Source of the DNA: Planctomycetes bacterium RIFOXYC2_FULL_41_27 | Lineage (GTDB): Bacteria > Planctomycetota > Brocadiia > Brocadiales > Brocadiaceae | Assembly (NCBI GenBank): GCA_001828645.1 | Contig: MHZD01000042.1 | Span: 1 to 15,441, forward strand | Length of the DNA: 15,441 bases | Direction of reading: 5' to 3' | In this document: positions 5,245-13,700 of the stretch, in pieces | How the letters are laid out: every line of letters begins with the position of its first letter | How positions within the stretch are numbered: the stretch's first letter is position 1 | Position numbers and translations under genes: made by a program | Notes under the pieces: generated by a model | Database searches by the model: none | What the model was told of the DNA's origin: nothing | What the model saw: the letters and a program-made list of their open reading frames with translations, nothing else

Positions 5245-6078
5245 TTAATTAACGGGACTAAGTAAATTATCCTGTCCTAATTCTTGTTCGTTAAAATAAT
5301 TGTTTAACACAAATTCAGTATTAAACATTTCATCCAGTTTTTTATATTTATCCAAATTATATCGTTTGTTTCCCTTTTTTCTTCGAGCTATTATCATCAA
5401 ATTTTTTGGGGTAAATTTAGGGGACGTTATCTCAGTCAGTTTTACATGATAACCAGCGCCCGTAAGAAATTGTGCCCTTAATGCTTCCGTTAATATATCG
5501 GCAAAACGATACCTTAAAAGTCCAAAGTCAGTTAAGTCAACAAGAGGATGCCCCCTCTTTATGCGGCCCCTGACTTGCCCTTCACAACAGGGGACTACCA
5601 CGATATATTTTGCCCCCAATTTGATCCCTTTGGCAATCGCCTCATCCGTTGCAATATCACACGCATGTAGTGCAATCAGAATGTCTACAGGCTTTTCAGG
5701 CTGAACGTCAATTATCCTGCCGTTAATAAAATGCATATTTCGAAAGCCTAGACTGTTTCTAATTCTATCACATTTTTCTATCAGTATTCTATTAGTATCA
5801 ACACCATAAAAATAAGTATTTACAGCAAACTGCTTTTTCAGGATAATATTCAGCGCAAATGATAAATATGATTTACCACACGAACAATCGAGAAATACAA
5901 TTTCTTTATCCTGCGGATACGTTTCAATAATTCGTACAACCTGCTCACAAAACCCTATTACTTCGTTATACTTTTTTATCTCTCGCTCATCGCCTGCTTG
6001 CTCAATATCTAATTCAATTATCTTTAACAATTCCTTACTGGTTCTTAATAGTTCTCCGATTGTTTCTTTGATTTCCAT
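5245..6078 (-). CDS. Class I SAM-dependent methyltransferase (Methyltransf_32-like) inside the alpha operon
   Basis: The 277-residue protein opens with an acidic helical segment (1-58), then VFLDCSCGKSYLSFAL (61-76), the SAM-binding motif I of class I methyltransferases. YGVD (91-94) supplies the likely ribose-binding acid, ALHACDIATD (136-145) is motif IV, and VPCCEGQ (162-168) follows. RFADILTEALRAQFL (191-205) and SPKFTPKNLMIIARRK (219-234) are, from memory, hallmarks of the PF13679 type found in many bacteria and in eukaryotic METTL25/GSTCD proteins. A charged 40-residue tail ends the protein. Its substrate is unknown; rRNA, tRNA or a ribosomal protein are natural guesses from the context. 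It lies 55 bases after rpsM and 36 before rpsK, on the same strand, with no strong ribosome binding site. Base composition looks like that of its neighbours. Family assignment is good, function open. Confidence 0.85.
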   Translation of the reverse strand: MEIKETIGELLRTSKELLKIIELDIEQAGDEREIKKYNEVIGFCEQVVRIIETYPQDKEIVFLDCSCGKSYLSFALNIILKKQFAVNTYFYGVDTNRILIEKCDRIRNSLGFRNMHFINGRIIDVQPEKPVDILIALHACDIATDEAIAKGIKLGAKYIVVVPCCEGQVRGRIKRGHPLVDLTDFGLLRYRFADILTEALRAQFLTGAGYHVKLTEITSPKFTPKNLMIIARRKKGNKRYNLDKYKKLDEMFNTEFVLNNYFNEQELGQDNLLSPVN

Positions 6079-6133
6079 AAATAGTTCTTACGTTTAACAC
6101 TGTTTCAATCGAGAGGACAACCTAAGCGTCATA

Positions 6134-6517
6134 CTAGCCCAATTCTTTTACACTCTTCTTGCCGGCCACCGTCTTCTTGCGACCTTTTCTTGTGCGTGCA
6201 TTTGTTTTTGTTCTCTGTCCCCTTACTGGTAAACCTACCTTATGTCGTATTCCACGATAACAATTGATACTTTTCACACGTACAATATTCTGCATTTCCT
6301 GTCGACGCAACTGCCCCTCAGTAGAAAAATTCTTTTCTATATATGCACCCAACTTACTCAACTGATCTTCATGAAGATCCTTCGCACGTATGTTCTCATC
6401 GATATTCACAGCTTTCAGTATTTTCTGTGACAAAGCCTTGCCAATCCCATATATGTATGTGAGTGCAATAACAATCCTTTTATCTGCGGGAATGTCTATT
6501 CCTGCAATTCTCGCCAT
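6134..6517 (-). CDS. rpsM: 30S ribosomal protein S13
   Basis: Head protein of the small subunit; its C-terminal tail touches P-site tRNA and it bridges to the large subunit. [21 protein letters not shown] (first 18 residues diagnostic), [12 protein letters not shown] (23-34), a [18 protein letters not shown] region (86-103) and the basic [12 protein letters not shown] tail identify it. Length 127 is normal. AAGGA lies nine bases before the ATG. First gene of the alpha cluster, following rpmJ by 43 bases. Confidence 0.98.
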   Translation of the reverse strand: MARIAGIDIPADKRIVIALTYIYGIGKALSQKILKAVNIDENIRAKDLHEDQLSKLGAYIEKNFSTEGQLRRQEMQNIVRVKSINCYRGIRHKVGLPVRGQRTKTNARTRKGRKKTVAGKKSVKELG

Positions 6518-6560
6518 TAATCAATTCCTTTCTAAATTATTTTCTAAATCAGCCTGTTAT

Positions 6561-6674
6561 TTACCCTTGCCTCTGTTTATGGCGCGGATTAGAACAGATT
6601 ACACGAACTACATTTTTCCTTCTAACTATTTTGCAGTTTTCACAAATCCGTTTCACAGAAGATCGAACCTTCAT
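6561..6674 (-). CDS. rpmJ: 50S ribosomal protein L36, zinc-binding form
   Basis: A 37-codon gene, ATG to TAA, encoding [20 protein letters not shown] followed by a conserved second half ending RHKQRQG. The cysteines at 11, 14 and 27 with the histidine at 33 form the CCCH zinc site of the C+ type L36. L36 is the smallest large-subunit protein and stabilises 23S rRNA near L6. It sits between infA and rpsM, its standard place in this gene order. The translation was made by hand from the minus strand. Confidence 0.96.
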   Translation of the reverse strand: MKVRSSVKRICENCKIVRRKNVVRVICSNPRHKQRQG

Positions 6675-6699
6675 CGTTTAACACCCTAAAAACTTATTA

Positions 6700-6717
6700 G
6701 TCGATTTTAGAATCGAC
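6700..6717 (-). promoter_or_regulatory. Small hairpin just after infA
   Basis: GTCGATT (6700-6706) and AATCGAC (6711-6717) form a perfect 7-bp stem with a four-base loop, beginning one base after the infA stop codon. Downstream on the minus strand the sequence is TAATAAGTTTTTAGGG, with only a weak, delayed T run, so it is at best a poor terminator. It could be a processing or attenuation hairpin between infA and rpmJ. Confidence 0.4.
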
Positions 6718-6718
6718 A

Positions 6719-6937
6719 CTAAATTTGTCTATAAATAATTCTGCCTTTATCGAGGTCATAAGGAGACATTTCAATCGTCACCTTGTCTCCTGGCAATATT
6801 TTAATAAAATGCATCCGCATCTTCCCTGAAACATGTGCGAGTACTTTATGACCATTCTGTAATTCTACCCAAAACATCGCATTGGGAAGCGCTTCTTTTA
6901 CAGTTGCTTCTACTCTTATGGGTTCTTCTTTGGGCAT
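6719..6937 (-). CDS. infA: Translation initiation factor IF-1
   Basis: A 72-residue OB-fold protein that occupies the 30S A site during initiation and works with IF2 and IF3. [20 protein letters not shown] (10-29), HVSGKMR (35-41), [15 protein letters not shown] (48-62) and KGRI (64-67) match the family, at the canonical length. It lies 34 bases after map and 44 before rpmJ. No strong ribosome binding site is seen before the ATG, so expression may rely on coupling or an unstructured A+T-rich leader. Confidence 0.98.
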   Translation of the reverse strand: MPKEEPIRVEATVKEALPNAMFWVELQNGHKVLAHVSGKMRMHFIKILPGDKVTIEMSPYDLDKGRIIYRQI

Positions 6938-6971
6938 ATTTAAATAGGCATGCCTGTTTCAGAAATTATTT

Positions 6972-7724
6972 TCATTGCGTTAGAATGTCTGCACCATTCT
7001 CGGTAACCACAATTGTATGTTCAAAATGCGTGGACAATTTTCTGTCTTTCGTTACCACCGTCCATTTATTGTTTAAGACCTCAGTATCATACTTACCCAT
7101 ACATATCATTGGTTCAATGGCAATGGTAACGCCAGTCATTAAAATTTCATCTGCTTCTAACAATGGTTTGCTCACAAAATTGGGCACCTGTGGATCTTCA
7201 TGCATACACCTCCCAATCCCGTGACCAGTGTAATTTCTAATAACAGAATAACCATTTTTTTCAACATATTCTTGTATTGTCTTTGATATCAAAGATACCT
7301 TTTTATTTGATTTTATAACGTTAATTGCCATGTAAAGTGACTTTTCGCACACCTCTATAAGTCTTTTGGCCTCTTGTGTAACTTCTCCTATAGGTATCGT
7401 TAATGCAGCATCGGCAACGTATTTACGATAACCAACTCCAACATCGATGCTGAGTATATCTCCCACCCTTAATTTTCTCGGTCCGGGAATACCATGCACA
7501 ACTTCTTCATTTATCGACGTACATATACTTTTTGGGAACCCCCTGTATCCTTTAAAAATCGGTATCCCACCCTGACTTATTATATACTTTTCAAGTTCAT
7601 TATTCAGATAATCTGTCGTTACATCTTTTCCTGCAATCTCTTTGGCTAATCTCAGTGCGTTCGCTACGATCTTTCCCGCAGCCCTCATTATTTCAATCTC
7701 GCGGAGGGATTTACAAACTATCAA
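6972..7724 (-). CDS. map: Methionine aminopeptidase, type I
   Basis: Removes the initiator methionine from nascent proteins. All five metal ligands are present: D94 (SIDVG), D105 (ADAAL), H168 (TGHGIG), E204 (IEPM) and E235 (FEHT), plus H77 in VVHGIP. At 250 residues, with no N-terminal extension, it is the simple bacterial type Ia. The start appears to be TTG at 7722-7724, one base after the adk stop (TGA-G-TTG): it gives the expected MIVCKSLREIEIMRAAG opening, whereas the next ATG would cut into it. No clear ribosome binding site is seen, so translation is probably coupled to adk. Confidence 0.96.
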   Translation of the reverse strand: MIVCKSLREIEIMRAAGKIVANALRLAKEIAGKDVTTDYLNNELEKYIISQGGIPIFKGYRGFPKSICTSINEEVVHGIPGPRKLRVGDILSIDVGVGYRKYVADAALTIPIGEVTQEAKRLIEVCEKSLYMAINVIKSNKKVSLISKTIQEYVEKNGYSVIRNYTGHGIGRCMHEDPQVPNFVSKPLLEADEILMTGVTIAIEPMICMGKYDTEVLNNKWTVVTKDRKLSTHFEHTIVVTENGADILTQ

Positions 7725-7725
7725 C

Positions 7726-8412
7726 TCAGTTTACCCCACGACCGATCAAGGACTTTTTTTGCAATGTATTATCAATAGTATCCGATATTTTTTTAGTAAT
7801 CATTTCTACCCGCCTATCATCACTTGAAATTTCTCTCAAAATACCACTCTTTTCATAATAATCAATCAAGCCCTCGGTCTGTTCATGATAAACCCTTAAT
7901 CTTTCCAGTATTGTTTCAGGTTTATCATCCGCACGTTGATTTAATTTACCACCACATTTATCGCAAAGTCCATCTTTTGAAGATGGAACATAAATCTTAT
8001 GATAGTTTGCGCCGCAAGCGCCGCAAATCAACCTGCCTGACAATCTTTGAACCACACTTTCCTTGGATACTGAAAAATAAAACACTATATCCAATGTATT
8101 TCCGAGATTTCTCAGCATCTCGTCTAACACTTTTGCCTGGGAAAGCGTCCTCGGGAAACCATCTAAAACAAAACCTGCCTTGCAATCATTTTTTAATATG
8201 CGATCTTCGATGATATCGACAACTATTTGGTCAGGAACCAAAAGGCCCTTTTCTATGTAATGCCGCGCCTTTATCCCTGTCTCTGTGCCATCTTCAACTG
8301 CTTCTCTTAGTAAATTTCCAGAAGATATATGAGGAATATTTTTCCCCTTACTAATAGCTTCTGCCTGGGTTCCCTTGCCAGCGCCTGGAGGTCCAAGAAA
8401 CACAATCATCAT
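7726..8412 (-). CDS. adk: Adenylate kinase, long zinc-LID form
   Basis: Interconverts ATP + AMP and two ADP. The P-loop GPPGAGKGT (7-15), the AMP-binding region near ISSGNLLREA (29-38), and DGFPRT (84-89) are conserved. The LID domain carries C130, C133, C150 and C153 (CX2C-X16-CX2C), a structural zinc site as in Bacillus Adk; E. coli Adk lacks it. The 228-residue length fits the long form, with a slightly extended basic C-terminus. It starts inside the secY stop (ATGA overlap), and a second ATG directly follows the first, so the start could be 8412 or 8409. The secY-adk-map order is common outside the enterics. Confidence 0.97.
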   Translation of the reverse strand: MMIVFLGPPGAGKGTQAEAISKGKNIPHISSGNLLREAVEDGTETGIKARHYIEKGLLVPDQIVVDIIEDRILKNDCKAGFVLDGFPRTLSQAKVLDEMLRNLGNTLDIVFYFSVSKESVVQRLSGRLICGACGANYHKIYVPSSKDGLCDKCGGKLNQRADDKPETILERLRVYHEQTEGLIDYYEKSGILREISSDDRRVEMITKKISDTIDNTLQKKSLIGRGVN

Positions 8413-9791
8413 CCCATTCTTCCTCTTATACGTGTTCCACCGCTTAAAAACCCGCTATACTGTCTCATAATCATATGGGACTCAATTCTCTGGACCATAT
8501 CAAGCGCCACACCAACAATAATAAGCAAGCCTGTTCCACCGTAGAAACTCGCTATTGCGCGATTAAGTTCAAAACCACCTGCCACCAGCATCGGTAAAAT
8601 AGCTATCAATGCCAAAAACGCAGCACCAGCCAATGTAATCTTACCCATGATACTTTCTAAATATTCTGCCGTCCTCTGGCCTGGTCTGATTCCCGGAATA
8701 AAACTTCCATAGTCCTTCATATTATTTGACATTTCTTTCGGATTAAATTGTATTGCCGTCCAAAAATAACAGAAAAACGTTATGAGAAGTATATAAAGCA
8801 TAACATAAATCACACCGCCTTGCAAAACTTCTGACAAACGAGAAGTAATCCAATATCCAAAGCTTCCAGGTTCAAAACGCACCTGAATGCCTTGCATAAT
8901 AGCAGCAGGGAATATTAACAAAGATTGCGCAAAAATTATGGGCATTACGCCTGCCTGATTCACTCGAAGCGGCAAGAAATGCCTTTGTCCGCCGTATACC
9001 TTTCTTCCACGAGTATGCTTTGCCTGCTGGACAGGTATCCGCCTTTGACCCTGGGTAATATATACAACCCCACCGACAATTGCAAGAAACATACCTAGCA
9101 GAACGATTAATTTCACAATACCGATCTGATGTTCAGCAGGAGTAACAGAAAAGGTAAAGTTCTGCATTACCTGAGAGAATGCCCAAGGTAAACGATCAAT
9201 AATACCGACCATAATTACTATTGATATCCCGCTGCCGATACCATGTTCTTCAATTTGTTCTCCGATCCACATCAGGGTCATAGTTCCGGTTGTTAAGAGA
9301 AGCGCTGCCATCATCTGGAACCCAATACCCTGTAAATAGACCGGGATGACGGGAACACCATTAAATTCAACCGTATAAAGCGTACGCGTCATGACAAACG
9401 CCTGAAACAGGCATAACCCTACCGTTGCAAGCCTCGTATATTGATTAATCTTTTTCCTTCCTACATCGCCTTCTTTCTGTAATTTTTCAAGATAAGGCAC
9501 TACACCTACGAGCAACTGGAAAATGATAGACGCGCTAATATAAGGCATAACCCCTAAGCCAAAAATTGCACCAGAAGACATAGCGCCGCCAGCAAACATA
9601 TCAACCAATCCTAATAACTGTCCAACGCCAGTTTGCGTGAATTGATGGAAGTATGATTTTAATACTGTTGTATCGATTCCAGGAATTGGTATATAGACCC
9701 CAATGCGGCATAAAGCGATAAGGCCGAGGGTTATGAGTACTTTTTTACGTAACTCTGGTATTCGAAAAATATTTCCAAATTGTTCGATCAT
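8409..9791 (-). CDS. secY: Protein translocase subunit SecY
   Basis: Central channel of the Sec translocon in the inner membrane. The 460-residue protein shows the ten hydrophobic segments expected, beginning with TM1 at about 18-36. Recognisable motifs are IPIPGID (34-40, start of the plug region), GIGSGISIVIMVGII (184-198), the cytoplasmic loop QGQRRIPVQ (247-255), FIPGIRPG (364-371) preceding the ribosome-binding loop, and GGTGLLIIVGVALD (418-431). The start ATG overlaps the rplO stop by one base (TAATG) and its stop overlaps adk (ATGA), so it is tightly coupled on both sides. Slightly longer than E. coli SecY (443), otherwise ordinary. Confidence 0.98.
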   Translation of the reverse strand: MIEQFGNIFRIPELRKKVLITLGLIALCRIGVYIPIPGIDTTVLKSYFHQFTQTGVGQLLGLVDMFAGGAMSSGAIFGLGVMPYISASIIFQLLVGVVPYLEKLQKEGDVGRKKINQYTRLATVGLCLFQAFVMTRTLYTVEFNGVPVIPVYLQGIGFQMMAALLLTTGTMTLMWIGEQIEEHGIGSGISIVIMVGIIDRLPWAFSQVMQNFTFSVTPAEHQIGIVKLIVLLGMFLAIVGGVVYITQGQRRIPVQQAKHTRGRKVYGGQRHFLPLRVNQAGVMPIIFAQSLLIFPAAIMQGIQVRFEPGSFGYWITSRLSEVLQGGVIYVMLYILLITFFCYFWTAIQFNPKEMSNNMKDYGSFIPGIRPGQRTAEYLESIMGKITLAGAAFLALIAILPMLVAGGFELNRAIASFYGGTGLLIIVGVALDMVQRIESHMIMRQYSGFLSGGTRIRGRMG

Positions 9792-10231
9792 TATAAGACC
9801 TTTATTTCTCCGCCAGAGGCTTTAATCTTTTCTATCGCAACCTTGCTAAATTTATGCGCACTCACAGTTAAAGGTTTCGTAATTTCACCATCACCCAATA
9901 CCTTTACACCGTCTAATATCTTTCTTATAAGCCCAACTTCCATTAATTTTTCTGGATTTACATGGGTACCATTATCAAACCGTTCAATATCTTTTACATT
10001 AACTATACTATATTCTCTTTTAAATGGGTTATTGAATCCCCTCTTTGGCAAACGGCGAAAGAGTGGAGTTTGTCCACCTTCAAATTGTATACTAGTTTCA
10101 TTTCCGGACCTGGCCGTTGCTCCTTTACCTCCCCTACAGGAGGTTTTTCCCATACCTGAACCCCTACCTCGACCTACTCGCTTTTTACGCTTTCTAGGAA
10201 AAGGCATTGATTTTAGATCAAAAAGATTCAT
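9791..10231 (-). CDS. rplO: 50S ribosomal protein L15
   Basis: Late-assembling large-subunit protein. The glycine/arginine-rich N-terminus KKRVGRGRGSGMGKTSCRGG (16-35), EGGQTPLFRRLPKRGF (51-66) and a C-terminal domain ending ASGGEIKVL identify L15; 146 residues is typical. Its ATG overlaps the rpsE stop (ATGA), where rpmD would normally lie, and its stop overlaps the secY start. Confidence 0.97.
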   Translation of the reverse strand: MNLFDLKSMPFPRKRKKRVGRGRGSGMGKTSCRGGKGATARSGNETSIQFEGGQTPLFRRLPKRGFNNPFKREYSIVNVKDIERFDNGTHVNPEKLMEVGLIRKILDGVKVLGDGEITKPLTVSAHKFSKVAIEKIKASGGEIKVL

Positions 10232-10713
10232 TCTATCTTCACTCCCCTTAGTTCTCCAACCTCTTCTTTAGTTCTTAAAGCTTTCAAACCCATCAATGTT
10301 GCCTTAGCCACATTAAGTGGGTTTCTCTTGCCGTAACATTTTGTTAATATATTCTTAATACCTGCATACTCAATCACGGCTCGCGCTGAAGCACCGGCCT
10401 TTATCCCTGTACCAGAACATGCCGGCCTTAAGTACACATTAGCAGCTTTATACCTTCCCCATACCTCGTGTGGTATAGTATCGCCTTTCAAAGGTATTTT
10501 AACCATTTGCTTTTTAGCTTCTTTAACTGCTTTATTAACTGCGTTAGGTACTTCCCGTGCCTTACCAAATCCAATTCCAACACTTCCCTTTTTATCTCCA
10601 ACGACTACAAGTGCGCTAAAGCTCATTGATTTACCGCCCTTTGTTACCGTTGTACAGCGATTAATCCTTACAACTGTTTCTTCTATATTTATTGGTTCTT
10701 CCAAACGCGCCAA
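10228..10713 (-). CDS. rpsE: 30S ribosomal protein S5
   Basis: Small-subunit protein at the mRNA entry site, involved in decoding fidelity and helicase activity. The double-stranded-RNA-binding-like N-domain contains VVRINRCTTVTKGGKSMSFS (14-33), GDKKGSVGIGFGKAREVPNA (39-58), and the C-domain has a SGTGIKAGASARAV stretch (100-113) and GKRNPLNVAKATL (127-139). Length 161 is normal. It follows rplR by 26 bases and overlaps rplO by four. Confidence 0.98.
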   Translation of the reverse strand: MARLEEPINIEETVVRINRCTTVTKGGKSMSFSALVVVGDKKGSVGIGFGKAREVPNAVNKAVKEAKKQMVKIPLKGDTIPHEVWGRYKAANVYLRPACSGTGIKAGASARAVIEYAGIKNILTKCYGKRNPLNVAKATLMGLKALRTKEEVGELRGVKIE

Positions 10714-10739
10714 GTGATTCTCCTTGTACGAATCAGATT

Positions 10740-11108
10740 TTAGAAACTCAACTTGTATTTCCTTGCAGCTTCAGCTAAGGCTTTTATCCTTCCGTGGTAC
10801 TTATAACCACCTTTATCAAACACAACTTTTGTAATACCTTTATTTTTTGCCTCTTCTGCAATCTTTTTCCCAACGATCTCAGCAGCAGCCGCATTCCCCC
10901 CATATTTAATCTGTGACCGAAGATCTGGAGATTGCGTTGACGCCGCGACTAACGTCCTTCCTTCTATATCATTAATAATTTGGCAATAAATATGTTTTAA
11001 ACTTCGATACACGCTCAAACGCGGTCTCTCGGCAGTTCCAACTACTTCCCTTCTAATTCTAAGGTGACGCCGTGTTCTTTTTCGTAATTTTTCCTTTATA
11101 TGATCCAT
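10740..11108 (-). CDS. rplR: 50S ribosomal protein L18
   Basis: Binds 5S rRNA together with L5 and L25-type proteins. [20 protein letters not shown] (28-47), GRTLVAAST (50-58), [20 protein letters not shown] (94-113) and the ending ARKYKLSF are family hallmarks; the basic N-terminus (1-25) contacts 5S rRNA. Length 122 is standard. Between rplF (25 bases) and rpsE (26 bases). Confidence 0.98.
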   Translation of the reverse strand: MDHIKEKLRKRTRRHLRIRREVVGTAERPRLSVYRSLKHIYCQIINDIEGRTLVAASTQSPDLRSQIKYGGNAAAAEIVGKKIAEEAKNKGITKVVFDKGGYKYHGRIKALAEAARKYKLSF

Positions 11109-11133
11109 ATCTAAAAATCCTTAATTAATACTA

Positions 11134-11697
11134 TTATGCAGAACCTGATGTAAATGCTTTCCCAGCCTTCCTTCTGATAACCTCATCTTCGTATTTAACA
11201 CCCATCCCTTTATACGGCTCTGGCGGCCTCATGCCCCTGATTACAGCTGAAAATTGTCCCACCATTTGCTTGTCTGTCCCTGATACTGTAAGCTTTGCAG
11301 GGTTTGTTGGGTTTGTAACTTCTACCTTTATTCCCTTCGGTATCTCCAAACTTACCGGGTGCGTATATCCAAGTAATAATACAAGGTCTTTACCTTGTAC
11401 CTTAGCGTTGTAACCAAGTCCAATAATTTCAAGATTCTTGGAATAACCCTTAGTAACACCCAATACCATATTTGAAATTAACGCACGTGTCAAGCCATGC
11501 AGTGCCCTATGATATTTTTCATCAGAAGACCTTTTTACTATAATTTGCTTATCCTGCTGAACATATTCTATAGCTATATCAGGATGAAATGTCTGACTTA
11601 GTTTTCCCTTTGTGCCATCAATGTTTACCGTGTTACCGCTTATTGACACTTTTACATCGTTTGGAACTTTAACGGGTTGTTTTCCTATTCGTGACAT
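11134..11697 (-). CDS. rplF: 50S ribosomal protein L6
   Basis: Large-subunit protein near the sarcin-ricin loop and the factor-binding site. MSRIGKQPVKVPNDVKVSIS (1-20), GLGYNAKVQGKDLVLLLGYT (93-112), a VSGTDKQMVGQFSAVIRGMR region (137-156) and GMGVKYEDEVIRRKAGKA (164-181) identify it. Length 187, with a few extra residues at the C-terminus. Lies 27 bases after rpsH. Confidence 0.98.
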   Translation of the reverse strand: MSRIGKQPVKVPNDVKVSISGNTVNIDGTKGKLSQTFHPDIAIEYVQQDKQIIVKRSSDEKYHRALHGLTRALISNMVLGVTKGYSKNLEIIGLGYNAKVQGKDLVLLLGYTHPVSLEIPKGIKVEVTNPTNPAKLTVSGTDKQMVGQFSAVIRGMRPPEPYKGMGVKYEDEVIRRKAGKAFTSGSA

Positions 11698-11724
11698 CTT
11701 AAATCCTCTATCCAGATAAATCGC

Positions 11725-12126
11725 TTACGACACAATACAAATCAGCTCACCACCAATTTTTAGTTTTCTACACTCTCTGTCACTTATAATTCCTCTTGAT
11801 GTGGAGTATATCGCAGTACCAATTCCACCAAAGATTTTACCAATTCCCTCAGTCTTCTTATATATCCGTCTACTTGATTTACTTACTCTCTCAATTTTAT
11901 TAATTATTTGCTGTTTTAAGGGGCCATACTTTAAGTAGACCCTTATGGAAACCTTGGCACTCCCAACTGGTATCTCTTTAAAATCCTTTATATAGCCTTC
12001 TTCCTTTAATATTTTTAAAATCGCCAACTTTACCTTGGATGTAGAAACATCCACCCTTTCTCGTTTAATCACGCTTGCGTTTCTAATACGCGTCAGCATA
12101 TCAGAAATCGGATCTGTCATACACAT
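11725..12126 (-). CDS. rpsH: 30S ribosomal protein S8
   Basis: Primary 16S rRNA binder; in E. coli S8 also represses the spc operon by binding the rplE leader. MTDPISDMLTRIRNA (from residue 3), KLAILKILKEEGYI (33-46) and the C-terminal STSRGIISDRECRK run (108-121) ending GGELICIV identify the family. Two ATGs compete: 12126 (MCMTDP) has AAGGA eight bases upstream, 12120 gives the family-typical MTDP start but with a 14-base spacing. The first is kept here on spacing; the true start differs by at most two residues. It follows rpsZ by 45 bases. Confidence 0.97.
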   Translation of the reverse strand: MCMTDPISDMLTRIRNASVIKRERVDVSTSKVKLAILKILKEEGYIKDFKEIPVGSAKVSIRVYLKYGPLKQQIINKIERVSKSSRRIYKKTEGIGKIFGGIGTAIYSTSRGIISDRECRKLKIGGELICIVS

Positions 12127-12171
12127 TATTATATTCCTTATTCTTAATACTATTCTGTAATAACTGGTTTT

Positions 12172-12357
12172 CTACCAACTTGCTTTTTTTACGCCTGGAA
12201 TCTCACCCTTTGAAGCAAGTTTTCTAAAACAAAGCCTGCATATTTGAAATTTACGATAGTATGCCCTGCGACGTCCACATAACTTACATCTGTTATATTT
12301 TCTTGTTTTATACTTTGGCTCTTTTTTTGATTTTTCTATTAAACATTTTCTTGCCAT
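12172..12357 (-). CDS. rpsZ: 30S ribosomal protein S14, zinc-binding (type Z)
   Basis: Short 61-residue S14 with C24, C27, C40 and C43 (CX2C-X12-CX2C), which bind one zinc. [20 protein letters not shown] (23-42), FRK (44-46) and the ending [11 protein letters not shown] are diagnostic. The short zinc form contrasts with the about 100-residue zinc-free form of E. coli. S14 sits in the 30S head. Usual position between rplE (nine bases) and rpsH. It is also called rpsN type Z in many annotations. Confidence 0.97.
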   Translation of the reverse strand: MARKCLIEKSKKEPKYKTRKYNRCKLCGRRRAYYRKFQICRLCFRKLASKGEIPGVKKASW

Positions 12358-12366
12358 TCGGACTCC

Positions 12367-12909
12367 TTATTCTATCCTAAAAGGCATACCCAATAATTTT
12401 AATAATTCACAAGATTGCTCATTTGAATTACCGGATATTACCATGGTAATGTCCATACCCTGAACAAATTCCACACTATCGATGCTTATTTCAGGAAATA
12501 CAATCTGCTCTGTCAGACCCAAAGTATAGTTACCACGGCCATCAAATGACTTTTGGGAAATACCCCTAAAATCTCTTATTCTCGGCAACACAATACTAAT
12601 TAAACGGTCCAAAAATTCAAACATCCTTTTCCCTCGCAACGTAACTTTACATCCAATTGCCTGACCCTTGCGGAGTTTAAAACCAGATATGGCTTTTTTT
12701 GCTACAGTAACGAGCGGTTTTTGGCCAGTAATTATCGTCAAATGTTTCGTTGCTTCCTCAATGAGTTTTTTATTATCAACTGCCCTACCCACACCCATAT
12801 TAACCACAATCTTCTGTAACTTAGGCAGCGAGAGTTTATTTTTATAATTAAACTTCTTTGTGAGTTGCGGTACTACTTGCGTTTGATATTTTTCTAATAA
12901 TCTTGCCAT
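12367..12909 (-). CDS. rplE: 50S ribosomal protein L5
   Basis: Binds 5S rRNA in the central protuberance and contacts P-site t[22 protein letters not shown] (30-48), the [20 protein letters not shown] stretch (61-80), GCKVTLRG (86-93), [18 protein letters not shown] (114-131) and EQIVFPEI (134-141) match the family. Length 180 is standard. It follows rplX by 16 bases and precedes rpsZ by nine. Confidence 0.98.
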   Translation of the reverse strand: MARLLEKYQTQVVPQLTKKFNYKNKLSLPKLQKIVVNMGVGRAVDNKKLIEEATKHLTIITGQKPLVTVAKKAISGFKLRKGQAIGCKVTLRGKRMFEFLDRLISIVLPRIRDFRGISQKSFDGRGNYTLGLTEQIVFPEISIDSVEFVQGMDITMVISGNSNEQSCELLKLLGMPFRIE

Positions 12910-12925
12910 ATTTTACGTTAAAACC

Positions 12926-13261
12926 TCACTCAGCAGAAATTATTTCAGACCCACAACAGGCGCATACACGAATCTTATTACGATTTTCTAATATCTTTTT
13001 TCTTGTCCGCACTCCCCTGCCATTTCTTTTGCAGTTTTTGCTCTGACAAATGGGTAACACATTTGCAATTGCTATAGAAGCTTCTTTCTGTATTCTGCCA
13101 CCTTGTTGGTTCTTTTGGCTTGGTTTTGTGTGTCTATAAACTAAATTTAGACCTTTAATAATAACTCGGTTTTTGTCTCGTAAAACCTTTATTATTTTCC
13201 CCGTTTTACCAGCCTCATTGCCAGCCATCACTGCAACTAAATCGTTCCTGCACACATGCAT
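12926..13261 (-). CDS. rplX: 50S ribosomal protein L24, cysteine-bearing form
   Basis: Assembly initiator of the large subunit, near the tunnel exit. The KOW segment (about 6-35: DLVAVMAGNEAGKTGKIIKV at 7-26), GLNLVYRHTKPSQ (37-49), GGRIQKEASIAIANV (54-68) and the C-terminal strand pair identify L24. Many bacterial L24 proteins carry a zinc site of two CX2C pairs in the C-terminal part. Here the first pair reads C72-X4-C77 (ICQSKNCK) instead of CX2C, and the second is VCACCG with C100, C102 and C103. Whether it still binds zinc is unclear. Length 111 is slightly above the norm. Lies 49 bases after rplN and 16 before rplE. Confidence 0.96.
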   Translation of the reverse strand: MHVCRNDLVAVMAGNEAGKTGKIIKVLRDKNRVIIKGLNLVYRHTKPSQKNQQGGRIQKEASIAIANVLPICQSKNCKRNGRGVRTRKKILENRNKIRVCACCGSEIISAE

Positions 13262-13310
13262 AACTATACATTCTCCACAGGTATTTGTTTAACCTTGTAA
13301 TTAAATCTTT

Positions 13311-13679
13311 CTATACAACTTCAGCGGCCAAAGATATAATTTTCATAAAATTCTTCTGCCGTAATTCTCTGGCTACAGCGCCGAATATACGAGTCCCTCG
13401 AGGGTTACCATCATTGTCAATAATAACTATCGCATTTTTGTCAAATTTTAAATAAGAACCGTCGTCTCTCCGTATATTTTTTTTTGTCCGTACAACAACT
13501 CCTTTTACCACTTCCCCTTTTTTAACAACTCCCTCTGGTATTACTTTCTTTACTGCCGCAACAATAATATCGCCAACCGTGGCATATTTCCTACCGCTAC
13601 CGCCTAATACCTTTATACACGTAGCCCTTTTAGCGCCGCTGTTGTCTGCAATATCTAGTTTTGTTTGTTCCATTATCAT
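13311..13679 (-). CDS. rplN: 50S ribosomal protein L14
   Basis: Large-subunit protein at the 30S interface (bridges B5 and B8). [20 protein letters not shown] (8-27), [14 protein letters not shown] (32-45), [20 protein letters not shown] (61-80), and [16 protein letters not shown] (92-107) are diagnostic; 122 residues is exact for the family. Two ATGs two codons apart (13679, 13673) are both possible starts; the first gives the usual MI- opening. It lies 21 bases after rpsQ. Confidence 0.98.
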   Translation of the reverse strand: MIMEQTKLDIADNSGAKRATCIKVLGGSGRKYATVGDIIVAAVKKVIPEGVVKKGEVVKGVVVRTKKNIRRDDGSYLKFDKNAIVIIDNDGNPRGTRIFGAVARELRQKNFMKIISLAAEVV

Positions 13680-13700
13680 TTTTTAAAACTCCGCTTAATT

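Noticed and set aside
9780..10271. Plus-strand frame of 163 codons opposite rplO
   Set aside because: Proline/leucine-rich antisense shadow of a conserved gene.
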